Assembly: GCF_021290985.1 (NCBI RefSeq)
Contig: NZ_JAJOYU010000019.1
Location: forward strand, 26,974-90,973
Source: Rheinheimera soli
Lineage (GTDB): Bacteria; Pseudomonadota; Gammaproteobacteria; Enterobacterales; Alteromonadaceae
Direction of reading: 5' to 3'
DNA: 64,000 bases
Each line of letters starts with the position of its first letter. The stretch's first letter is position 1. Under the pieces are notes generated by a model. That model searched no databases. It saw only the letters and a list, made by a program, of their open reading frames with translations, and had not been told where the DNA came from. Made by a program: the position numbers and the translations under genes. Positions 17,833-25,384 of this stretch are shown piece by piece.

Positions 17833-19446
17833 ATGCTGAAACACCTGAGTTTACTAAAGAAAATCTGGCTTATCATTGCCATCGCAATCTTAGCTTTTTT
17901 AATAGTACTGACCTCATCTATTTACTTTACGGCCCGCAATGCCGACAGCATTGTGCTGATTAAAGACAAAATGTATGACAGCTCTAAACTTGCCTCCCAA
18001 ATGGTGGTGGAATTTAATGCGGTCGAAGAATTTTTTACTCAGTCTGTTTCATTGTCAGATCCGGATATCCTCAGCACAGCAAAAACAACACAAGAACGGG
18101 TGCTCACTAATCTGGCCAAACTAAAACAGCTGGACACAGCCAATCTGAAACAGCTGGAAACGCTGGAGCAAAACTTTAGTGCTTATGCCAAGGCCGCTGC
18201 AGAAATTGCTCAGTCGATGATAGATGGCACTTTGGATATGAGTGCAGCCCAAAGCATTATTCAAAATAAGACCACTTTGTATGAAACGGCAAAAAGTGGT
18301 TTTGTTGCCTACGAAAAGCAAACCGATGACAACTTCCAGCAAATTCTGGTGGATATGTCGGCCTCCTCAGAACGCTCTGTATTAATCATTGTGTTATGCG
18401 GCACTATCTTATTGATTATTATGGCCGTTGTTGGTCATGTGATAGGCCGTAACATCAGCAAAACAGCCAATAGCCTGGCCAGCTCTTTACAAGTGTTAGC
18501 CTCAGGCAAAGGATCATTGTCCAGTCGCCTTTCTATCGACTCTGAAGATGAATTTGGCGCTGTGGCCCGCAACTTCAACGAGTTTATCTCTTTATTGCAA
18601 AGCTCCTTTGTCGCCATAGCCCAGTTAGTGGATCCGGTCAGCCGCACTGCAGATGCTCTGGCCAAAGGCATGAAAGAGCTGGATAGCATGACGGGTCAGC
18701 AGAAAAACGACGCCGATACAGTGTCCCATTCCATGGAAGAAATGCAAAGCAGCGTCAAAGATATCAGCCAATCCGCCAACGCAGCTTCTGGCAGTGCCAA
18801 CGATGCCAGCCGCCTTGCAAAACTGGGGTATGAAAAAACCACCTCTTCTGTGCAAGCCTCTAAAGATTTGGCGGGCGAAATAGCTCATACCAGTACAGTG
18901 ATCACTGAACTGGCAAAACAAACTCAGGAAGTGGGCGGTATTTTAAAAAGCATCAATGATATTGCCGACCAAACCAACTTACTGGCATTAAATGCTGCTA
19001 TTGAAGCGGCGCGTGCTGGCGAACAAGGCCGCGGTTTTGCTGTGGTTGCAGATGAAGTACGTTTACTGTCCTCGCGCACAGCCTCTTCAGTTACTACTAT
19101 TCGCGACTTGCTTGGCAAACTGACACAAAACGTCGACAGCGCCGTGCGTTTAATGGACCTGGCAGTGAACAAAGCCAATAACAGCGCAGTGCTGACAGCT
19201 GAAGCCGGCAGCTCTATCGAACTGATTAATCAGGAAATTGACAAAATTAATATGGTCAATGCCCAAATCGCCACAGCCACTGAAGAACAAACTATGGTGG
19301 CCAGTTTAGTGCTGGATAATACCCACCAAATGGCCGACTCATTCAGCAGAACTATTCAGGTGCAAAATACAGTGGCTGATATCTCAGACCAGTTGCGCGG
19401 TCTGGCTCAGGAACTGAATACTGTGTCGTCCAAGTTCAGGGAGTAA
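17833..19446 (+). CDS. Methyl-accepting chemotaxis protein
   Basis: 537 residues. A membrane helix (about 10-33) and a helical periplasmic sensor domain (about 35-178) come first. A second membrane helix (about 180-203), a HAMP linker and a cytoplasmic signalling domain follow. The hairpin tip is visible as AARAGEQGRGFAVVADEVR near 393-412. There is no C-terminal receptor-tethering pentapeptide; the chain ends SSKFRE. No good ribosome site stands before 17833, so coupling to the gene 64 bases upstream is possible. The ligand is unknown; binding of the upstream PstS-like protein is a testable idea. The last codons form the first unit of a 16-bp tandem repeat. Confidence 0.9.
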   Translation: MLKHLSLLKKIWLIIAIAILAFLIVLTSSIYFTARNADSIVLIKDKMYDSSKLASQMVVEFNAVEEFFTQSVSLSDPDILSTAKTTQERVLTNLAKLKQLDTANLKQLETLEQNFSAYAKAAAEIAQSMIDGTLDMSAAQSIIQNKTTLYETAKSGFVAYEKQTDDNFQQILVDMSASSERSVLIIVLCGTILLIIMAVVGHVIGRNISKTANSLASSLQVLASGKGSLSSRLSIDSEDEFGAVARNFNEFISLLQSSFVAIAQLVDPVSRTADALAKGMKELDSMTGQQKNDADTVSHSMEEMQSSVKDISQSANAASGSANDASRLAKLGYEKTTSSVQASKDLAGEIAHTSTVITELAKQTQEVGGILKSINDIADQTNLLALNAAIEAARAGEQGRGFAVVADEVRLLSSRTASSVTTIRDLLGKLTQNVDSAVRLMDLAVNKANNSAVLTAEAGSSIELINQEIDKINMVNAQIATATEEQTMVASLVLDNTHQMADSFSRTIQVQNTVADISDQLRGLAQELNTVSSKFRE

Positions 19447-19546
19447 AGAGTTTAGGGAATAAAGGGATCAGGGAGTAAAGAGTTCAGAGAATAAAGATTT
19501 CCGGGACTAAAGATTTCCGGGACTAAAGAATTCAGGACTAAAAAAA
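19435..19546 (+). repeat. Seven-copy 16-bp tandem repeat spanning the chemoreceptor stop codon
   Basis: Units start at 19435, 19451, 19467, 19483, 19499, 19515 and 19531, with consensus TTCAGGGAGTAAAGAG drifting to TTCCGGGACTAAAGAT. The first unit contains the last codons and the TAA of the chemoreceptor gene. Every unit repeats a TAA at the same place. The last unit is one base short and merges into an A-run. Confidence 0.85.
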
Positions 19547-19582
19547 TTACGGCTGCAGCCAATGGCGCAGCCGTAATCAATT
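19540..19582. terminator. Bidirectional terminator between chemoreceptor and arabinanase genes
   Basis: The stem is ATTACGGCTGC (19546-19556) with GCAGCCGTAAT (19567-19577), perfect over 11 bp. On the minus strand it is followed by a seven-T run (19546-19540); on the plus strand only by CAATTTT. Confidence 0.82.
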
Positions 19583-19607
19583 TTGCTTCCCTTTGATATC
19601 CCACCGC

Positions 19608-21491
19608 TTAGTCTGCTGTCCTCAGCTGAAATTGCTGGCATATAACATCAGCCAAAGCCGGGGCCTGTTTTAACTTTTCCTGATCCTGCAAGCTACAACT
19701 GGGTAAGTCAGCCACTTGTTTTGTATGTTGGGATAATAAAGACAAGGCACCATTGGCTAAGAGTTGCAAAGCCCACAGGCTGGACTTGGCAGCACAGTTC
19801 CCTAGTACCAGATCGGCTCCTGGGGCTAAAGCGTTTTCTTTAACCTGAACACAAAGTTCCGGGTTTTGGCTGTTTTGTAACTGGACAAAACCTTGTTGCC
19901 CCGCCTTCCAGTTCCACTGCTGACAGCTTTGATCAGCCCAGTTTTGTTGAGTCACTGCTGTACCGATCTCTGCACTGCAGCCTTGGGTGCTCCAGACTTT
20001 GCCACTTTGCCTGCTGCTCAGCACTGTGTTGCCTGTCGGCAGCATGAACCAGTCATCACATAACTCTGCCTCCTCCCCTGCTTTACAGGCCGCTGAGCTT
20101 AATGCCTTTTGATCCGCAGCATTTAATAGCTGATAGTAGCCATCAGTGCCTGCTTTCAACTGCCATTGCTGCGTTGGCTGATTGACCCAGGCGGACAATT
20201 CAGACTTTGCGCCGATAAATAAACCAGCCGCGTTGGCTAGTCGATAACGGCCTTTGGTGGTTGGATCAATAATCCATTGACCTTGCTCAGTACAACTTTG
20301 TTCTGTCAAACCTTGCTCCGATGACGTCAGACATAGCTGGCTAGAGCGATTGATTAACTGCCATTTCACGCCTTGTGGTACCACGGTCAGAGGACCATTT
20401 TCGCCGGAAGGAGCTGCCACTGTCTGGCCTTCAGGCACCGGAGTGCCAAAATCCGGTGTGCCATCCGCTTTGAACCTGAAGGGCTGAGCTCTTACTGAAC
20501 GGCTCGCACCGCAGCCATCCGTGACTTTATTATTGCCGTGATACACCAGCCAGTTTTCTGTGCCATCCGGTGAGGTGAAAAAGCCATTATGGCCAGGACC
20601 AAAAACGCCATTCCCCCGCTCAAACACAGGTTGCTCTGCTTTCACCCATGAACTGGCATCCATAGGATTGTCACCCACCAGTTCCAGCAAGCCCAGTTTA
20701 TAATCCGGTGTGTCACAGTAGCTGGCTGAATAAATAACAAAAGTCCGGCCATCGCGTTTCAGCACTTCAGCACCTTCATTCACCTTACGGCCTGATTGCT
20801 CCCAGGGCAATGAAGGGCGGGACAACACCATGCGCTCGCCAGTTAAAGTCCATGGATTGGACATTTCGCTGATCCAATTCAGCTGCTCATCTCCGACCCA
20901 TTCCGACCACAGCAGATACAATTTTCCATTGTGTTCCATATAGTTGCCGTCAATATTCCAGCTATCCGGCATCGGAGAACCTTTGTATTGATAAGGCCCC
21001 ATAGGGTCGTCACCAGCACTTTCCAGCACAGACAAATGCTGACCATCTAAATTTTCCTGCTTGCCCGAGGTATACATCATGTACCAGCGTGGACCATCAG
21101 GGCCTTGTAAGCGATGAAATTCAAAAGCCCAGAAGTTACAGCAGCTTTTTGGGTTCGTTTCAGACCAGACATTCACCGGGGTGGCCGTAGCTAAACCAGC
21201 CAGAGTCGGCGATTTACGCATCACCAGCTGAGAAGTCCAGGTGGTGGTGGTCAGGTAATAATTGCCCTGCCAGTATTCCAGCCAGGGATCAGCGCCGTTA
21301 GCAAACAAAGGGTTAGTAAAACTTTGGTCTTCAATTGCTGCGGTAGCAGCTTCAACTGGTGCGGCAGCGACTGAAACTACATCGCTGTCTTTTTGTTCTG
21401 GTGAGCACGCGGCCAACACACTCAGTAAGCCGATCGCCAATGGAATACCGTACCCTTTTAAGCCGGGTAAAGGCTTGGTTTTAAAAGTCAT
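19608..21491 (-). CDS. GH43 arabinan-degrading lipoprotein with C-terminal ricin-like carbohydrate-binding domain
   Basis: 627 residues. A lipobox Leu-Ala-Ala-Cys ends at Cys29. A five-bladed GH43 catalytic domain covers about 50-360. Candidate residues are Asp in NGADPW, Asp in NIDGNYMEHNGKLY and Glu in KVNEGAEVLK, with GPGHNGFF near the metal site. The C-terminal 250 residues contain QW repeats (GQWIID, QQWQL, CQQWNW) typical of a ricin-type beta-trefoil, probably for binding sugar chains. It probably releases L-arabinose or arabino-oligosaccharides at the cell surface. The start at 21491 has AGGG and a lipoprotein signal; the frame is open to 21611. A palindrome at 21524-21534 precedes it. 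Confidence 0.85.
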   Translation of the reverse strand: MTFKTKPLPGLKGYGIPLAIGLLSVLAACSPEQKDSDVVSVAAAPVEAATAAIEDQSFTNPLFANGADPWLEYWQGNYYLTTTTWTSQLVMRKSPTLAGLATATPVNVWSETNPKSCCNFWAFEFHRLQGPDGPRWYMMYTSGKQENLDGQHLSVLESAGDDPMGPYQYKGSPMPDSWNIDGNYMEHNGKLYLLWSEWVGDEQLNWISEMSNPWTLTGERMVLSRPSLPWEQSGRKVNEGAEVLKRDGRTFVIYSASYCDTPDYKLGLLELVGDNPMDASSWVKAEQPVFERGNGVFGPGHNGFFTSPDGTENWLVYHGNNKVTDGCGASRSVRAQPFRFKADGTPDFGTPVPEGQTVAAPSGENGPLTVVPQGVKWQLINRSSQLCLTSSEQGLTEQSCTEQGQWIIDPTTKGRYRLANAAGLFIGAKSELSAWVNQPTQQWQLKAGTDGYYQLLNAADQKALSSAACKAGEEAELCDDWFMLPTGNTVLSSRQSGKVWSTQGCSAEIGTAVTQQNWADQSCQQWNWKAGQQGFVQLQNSQNPELCVQVKENALAPGADLVLGNCAAKSSLWALQLLANGALSLLSQHTKQVADLPSCSLQDQEKLKQAPALADVICQQFQLRTAD

Positions 21492-21523
21492 AGCTAACCC
21501 TGTCTGGTCTGTTGATTTTATAT

Positions 21524-21534
21524 TTGTATTACAA
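21524..21534. promoter_or_regulatory. Candidate operator (GTATTAC core)
   Basis: The palindrome TTGTATTACAA lies 33 bp upstream of the GH43 lipoprotein ATG. It shares its core with sites at 22666-22680 and 22845-22857 and fits the general T-GT-N3-AC-A form bound by FadR-type GntR regulators. Confidence 0.6.
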
Positions 21535-21607
21535 TAAGACTTTACAAGTCTAAAACGAAAAGCAGCGGAAAACAACAGCGGCGGCATCCCGCCGCCAAAA
21601 CAAGAAT

Positions 21608-22642
21608 TCAACGAATAAGGGTACTCTCGTAACCCAACCAGTCTTTTTCATCAACCTGTGGCCAGCCGTTTTTATCCCAGTTTAAGGCGGTAATTTTCAA
21701 CTTTTGCAGGCCGTTATCGGCCATTTCGTAGGCATGAAACACCAGATAATCTTTGCCGTCGAAGCCGTACACTGAATTATGACCTAAACCTGGCCAGTCG
21801 TTGTTGCCTTTAAGCAACACTGAGCCGCCGCCAGAAGCTAAATCTTTGCCCTCTTTATCCAGATAAGGCCCGGTTAAGCTTTTAGAGCGCCCGACCACCA
21901 TATGGTAAGTGCTGTCTTTACCGCGACAACATTTTCCATAAGAAACAAAGAGATAATAAAACTGATCTTTTTTGTAGATAAAAGGCGCTTCCAGCTCAGC
22001 AGGGCCTGGTTCGGCATCATCTAAAAATGCTGGCCGCTCTGCTTTGGCCAGCGTATGCCATTGTTCAGGCTGCGCTATACGGGTCAGGCTTTGATCCAGC
22101 TTCACTAATTTCAGCCCACCCCAAAAGGAGCCAAAACTCATCCAGGCTTCACCTTGTTCATCCAAGATAATGGCAGGGTCTATCGCATTCCATAAGTCAC
22201 GTTGTGGCACAGACTGCAGCACTATGCCCTGATCCACCCACTGATACTTTGGATCTTGTGGATCCAAAGTGGTATTGACCGTTACACCGATAGCCGAGGT
22301 ATTTTTACCAAAAGCGGAGATGGAGTAATACAGATAAAACTTGCCCTGATGCTGAAAAATGTCCGGCGCCCAGATATGACCATCAAAGCTGGGGGAGACA
22401 GATTTTGCCCAGTCAGGCTCAGTCGCAAAAACCCGACCGCCTAAACGCCAGTTTGTTAAATCACTGGATTGATAAAAGGTGATGCCTGGTCCTGTGCTGT
22501 ATAAAAAATACTGCCCCTTTTCTTTGGCCATCACCGGATCATGGATACTGACCTGCTCAGCCTGTAATGGGTTTGTCAAAAGCATAGAGCCACTAAAAAG
22601 TGCCAACCTAAGTGCAGAAGCTTTGAAATTAAGCTTGCTCAT
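21608..22642 (-). CDS. Secreted GH43 arabinan endo-1,5-alpha-L-arabinosidase
   Basis: 344 residues with a signal peptide ending Leu-Gln-Ala near 28. The GH43 residues are visible: Asp in SIHDPVM, Asp in NAIDPAII and Glu in AELEAPFIY; GLGHNSVYGF is near the calcium-linked His. The conserved WAPDIF and FGSFWGGLKL match endo-arabinanases of the AbnA group. It would cut the alpha-1,5 backbone of pectic arabinan in the periplasm or outside. The start at 22642 is preferred because AGGA is eight bases upstream; an ATG at 22651 sits inside that ribosome site. It has its own operator-like palindrome and is divergent from the sugar transporter. Confidence 0.88.
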   Translation of the reverse strand: MSKLNFKASALRLALFSGSMLLTNPLQAEQVSIHDPVMAKEKGQYFLYSTGPGITFYQSSDLTNWRLGGRVFATEPDWAKSVSPSFDGHIWAPDIFQHQGKFYLYYSISAFGKNTSAIGVTVNTTLDPQDPKYQWVDQGIVLQSVPQRDLWNAIDPAIILDEQGEAWMSFGSFWGGLKLVKLDQSLTRIAQPEQWHTLAKAERPAFLDDAEPGPAELEAPFIYKKDQFYYLFVSYGKCCRGKDSTYHMVVGRSKSLTGPYLDKEGKDLASGGGSVLLKGNNDWPGLGHNSVYGFDGKDYLVFHAYEMADNGLQKLKITALNWDKNGWPQVDEKDWLGYESTLIR

Positions 22643-22665
22643 GTCGTCCATCCTGTTTTAGTTGA

Positions 22666-22680
22666 ATTTGTATTACAAAT
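22666..22680. promoter_or_regulatory. Candidate operator, perfect 15-bp palindrome
   Basis: ATTTGTATTACAAAT is self-complementary apart from the central base. It lies 24 bp upstream of the endo-arabinanase ATG. It is the best copy of the motif also found at 21524-21534. Confidence 0.68.
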
Positions 22681-22844
22681 AGCATAAGTTCAACGCAGCA
22701 AGCAATAACGGGCAGAAACACCACTGCTGTAAGTTGCGCTGAAGACAACAAAGAAACTCTAAAAATAACCATACAAAACAAATAGATAATTACTATCATT
22801 TGGCAGAACCTTCAATCTGTTTTCTGGCTTGCCAGCTGAATTCA

Positions 22845-22857
22845 ATAGTAATACTAT
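22845..22857. promoter_or_regulatory. Candidate operator, variant GTAATAC core
   Basis: ATAGTAATACTAT is a 13-bp palindrome whose core GTAATAC is the reverse complement of GTATTAC. It lies 108 bp upstream of the GPH transporter gene and could control the plus-strand arabinan operon. Confidence 0.55.
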
Positions 22858-22965
22858 AAGATCATAAACCAAATAAATTAGGTTTTAGCATCAGGATCCA
22901 ACCGCGTTTTAACGACGGATGAGAAAAACTGAGCATAAAACTGATGTAAACCACAGGGGAGTCGA

Positions 22966-24351
22966 ATGGCAGGTTATAAACTTTCTGTCATGGAGAAAAT
23001 TGGCTTTGGCGCCGGAGATATGGCCGTCAATGTCGTGATTTCATCCATGATGCTGATCATCACTTTTTTTTATACTGATATCTTTGGTTTAAAAGCCTCA
23101 GACGTTGCCATTTTATTTCTGGTGGTGCGACTGATTGATGCGGTTACCGACCCTTTGATGGGCATGTTGACCGATAAATTCACCACCCGCTGGGGCCGCT
23201 ACCGGCATTATTTCCTGTTTATGGCTATCCCTTTTGGTATCTCGGTGTTTTTAACTTTTTCGACACCGGATCTGGATTACAACGGCAAACTGGTGTGGGC
23301 TTATGCCACTTACATCTTCGTCACCCTGATGTTTACGGCTGTCACTATCCCCTATATTTCCATTATTGGCGTCTTAACCGATTGCCCAAAAGAGCGATTA
23401 TCCGCCAACGGCTACCGTTTATTTTTCGCCAAAATTGCCGCCTTTTTAGTGACAATCATAGTGCCTGTGTTAGCAGCGCAGTGGGGTGAAGGCCAACTAG
23501 CCGCTGGGTATCAAGCCGCTATGGGGTTGATGGCGGCTATGGCCAGTTTATTGTTTTTATTCTGCTTTTTTAATACTACGGAACGTTTGCAGCATCAGGT
23601 GGAAACCAAGCCCTTTTTCAGTCAGCTAAAACTGCTGTTGAAAAATGATCAGTGGCTAATTTTATGCGCAGTATGTGTCACAGGCACTATTGGTTATGTC
23701 ATTCGTGGCTCAGTGGCTGCTTATTACGCCAAATATTATCTGGGTGGTGATGCCACTATGCTGTCGGCCTTTTTATCTACAGGTGTGGTCGCCGCTATTC
23801 TGGCTATGGTGGCTTCGACCTGGATCACTAAACATTACTGCAAAGTAAAACTCTTCCGTCTAAGTCAGATTGTAGTAGCAGTGTTAAGTGTGTTGCTGTT
23901 TGTACTGGTGAAGCCGGGTGATTTATGGCTGGCTTTTGTGTTGTATTTTTTACTCTCTTTTGTAGTGGATTTGCATGCGCCTGTGTTCTGGTCGGCTATT
24001 GCCGAAGCCGTCGATTATGGCGAACACAAAACCGGTCAGCGCGTATCAGGTTTAGCTTTTGGTGGTATTTCGTTTTGCCAGAAAGCAGGCATGGGCATAG
24101 CGGGTTTTGTCGTCGGTAGCTTACTGACCTTTTTTGACTATCAACCTGATCAAGTGCAAAGCGAATTCAGCTTATTGGGTATAGCGCTGATGTTATCGGT
24201 GATCCCGGGCTTCTTCCATTTGCTGATGGGCCTTCTGATGTACAAATACAAAATTACCGACAACTTTTATCAGGACATGGTGGCAGGCCAAATTCAGAGC
24301 CCAAAGTCTGAACCGGCAACACCGGCAGTCCAGTTGGTCAATGCCAAATAA
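22966..24351 (+). CDS. GPH-family sugar:cation symporter
   Basis: 461 residues with about twelve membrane helices. The N-terminus KIGFGAGDMAVN and the DAVTDPLMGMLTDK and TRWGRYRHY motifs are those of the glycoside-pentoside-hexuronide symporters (MelB/XylP group). It would take up arabinose or short arabino-oligosaccharides with Na+ or H+. Arabino-oligosaccharides are favoured because a cytoplasmic GH43 follows. GGGGAG is just upstream of the ATG. It is the first gene of a three-gene operon with the cytoplasmic GH43 and the GH127-type enzyme. Confidence 0.9.
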   Translation: MAGYKLSVMEKIGFGAGDMAVNVVISSMMLIITFFYTDIFGLKASDVAILFLVVRLIDAVTDPLMGMLTDKFTTRWGRYRHYFLFMAIPFGISVFLTFSTPDLDYNGKLVWAYATYIFVTLMFTAVTIPYISIIGVLTDCPKERLSANGYRLFFAKIAAFLVTIIVPVLAAQWGEGQLAAGYQAAMGLMAAMASLLFLFCFFNTTERLQHQVETKPFFSQLKLLLKNDQWLILCAVCVTGTIGYVIRGSVAAYYAKYYLGGDATMLSAFLSTGVVAAILAMVASTWITKHYCKVKLFRLSQIVVAVLSVLLFVLVKPGDLWLAFVLYFLLSFVVDLHAPVFWSAIAEAVDYGEHKTGQRVSGLAFGGISFCQKAGMGIAGFVVGSLLTFFDYQPDQVQSEFSLLGIALMLSVIPGFFHLLMGLLMYKYKITDNFYQDMVAGQIQSPKSEPATPAVQLVNAK

Positions 24352-24380
24352 CACTTTTAAAATAGCGCACTGGAGTTTTT

Positions 24381-25328
24381 ATGCGATTGTTAACGCCTTT
24401 AATTGAACAGCGGGCCGACCCCTGCATTTATCGTCATAGCGACGGTTATTATTATTTTACCGCCTCAGTGCCAGCCTACGACAGAGTCGAGTTGCGCCGT
24501 GCCCGTACTATTGAAGAACTGCCGCAGGCCACACCCATCACGGCCTGGTTAAAGCCAGATACCGGGCCTTATTCTGAGCTTATTTGGGCGCCGGAAATTC
24601 ATTTTCGCCAGGGAGCCTGGTATATCTACTTTGCAGCAGCTCCTAGTCGCGAGATTAAAAACAAACTGTTTCAGCATCGTATGTATGTCATTTGCTGCAA
24701 AGACGCTAACCCTATTGAGGGTCAATGGCAGTTTTTAGGCCAGATTGATACCGGCATCGATACTTTTTGCCTCGACGCTACGACCTTTGAGCATAAAGGC
24801 CAGCTGTATTATTTATGGGCGCAAAAAGACAATCAGATTGAAGGCAACAGCAATTTGTACCTAGCCACTATGGATACGCCGGACAAAATCAGCAGCAAGC
24901 CTGTGCTTTTAAGTAAGCCAGAATTTGACTGGGAAATTCGTGGTTTTTGGGTCAATGAAGGCCCAAGCGTGTTGGTTCGTCACGGCAAAGTCTTTATCAG
25001 TTACTCCGCCAGTGCCACAGATGAAAACTATGCAATGGGTTTATTGTGGGCTGATGAAAATGCCAACCTGATGGATCCACAAAGCTGGCACAAACTGAAA
25101 GAGCCAGTGCTACAAAGCTGCTTTGAACATAAAGTTTATGGCCCTGGTCACAACAGCTTCACTGTATCCGCCGACGGAAAAACTGACTTACTGGTGTATC
25201 ACGCCCGCACTTACACCGAAATAGTCGGCGATCCACTCTGGGATCCAAATCGCCATACCTATGTTAAAGCTTTGCGTTGGGATGCTCAGGGTATGCCGGT
25301 ATTTGGCCGACCTTCCGTACAAGAATAA
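24381..25328 (+). CDS. Cytoplasmic GH43 alpha-L-arabinofuranosidase
   Basis: 315 residues and no signal peptide, so cytoplasmic. GH43 residues are visible: Asp in RADPCIY (about 11-13), Asp in CLDATTF (near 132) and Glu in VNEGPSVL (near 194); GPGHNSFTVS is near 255. It is a single-domain enzyme of normal GH43 length. It likely splits imported arabino-oligosaccharides to L-arabinose. GGAG lies nine bases before the ATG, 29 bases after the symporter gene. Substrate is inferred from context; beta-xylosidase activity, common in this family, cannot be excluded. Confidence 0.85.
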   Translation: MRLLTPLIEQRADPCIYRHSDGYYYFTASVPAYDRVELRRARTIEELPQATPITAWLKPDTGPYSELIWAPEIHFRQGAWYIYFAAAPSREIKNKLFQHRMYVICCKDANPIEGQWQFLGQIDTGIDTFCLDATTFEHKGQLYYLWAQKDNQIEGNSNLYLATMDTPDKISSKPVLLSKPEFDWEIRGFWVNEGPSVLVRHGKVFISYSASATDENYAMGLLWADENANLMDPQSWHKLKEPVLQSCFEHKVYGPGHNSFTVSADGKTDLLVYHARTYTEIVGDPLWDPNRHTYVKALRWDAQGMPVFGRPSVQE

Positions 25329-25345
25329 CTGCAGGAATAAATACC

Positions 25346-25369
25346 GGGTCAGAGCCTTGGCTCTGACCC
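25346..25369 (+). repeat. Intra-operon REP-like hairpin
   Basis: GGGTCAGAGC (25346-25355) pairs perfectly with GCTCTGACCC (25360-25369) across a four-base loop, with no T run. The same stem sequence recurs, slightly altered, at 58518-58548. It lies between the GH43 and GH127 genes and may attenuate or stabilise the mRNA. Confidence 0.65.
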
Positions 25370-25384
25370 CGAGGATATAAAGCC

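Larger units (their letters stand above)
22643..22965. other. Divergent control region of the arabinan locus
   Basis: This 323-bp gap separates the minus-strand endo-arabinanase from the plus-strand transporter. It holds the two operator-like palindromes listed separately and is otherwise AT-rich without open frames. No unambiguous -35/-10 pair was assigned. Confidence 0.6.

Noticed and set aside
19435..19546. CRISPR array
   Set aside because: The 16-bp units are contiguous and degenerate with no spacers, and no cas genes are present.
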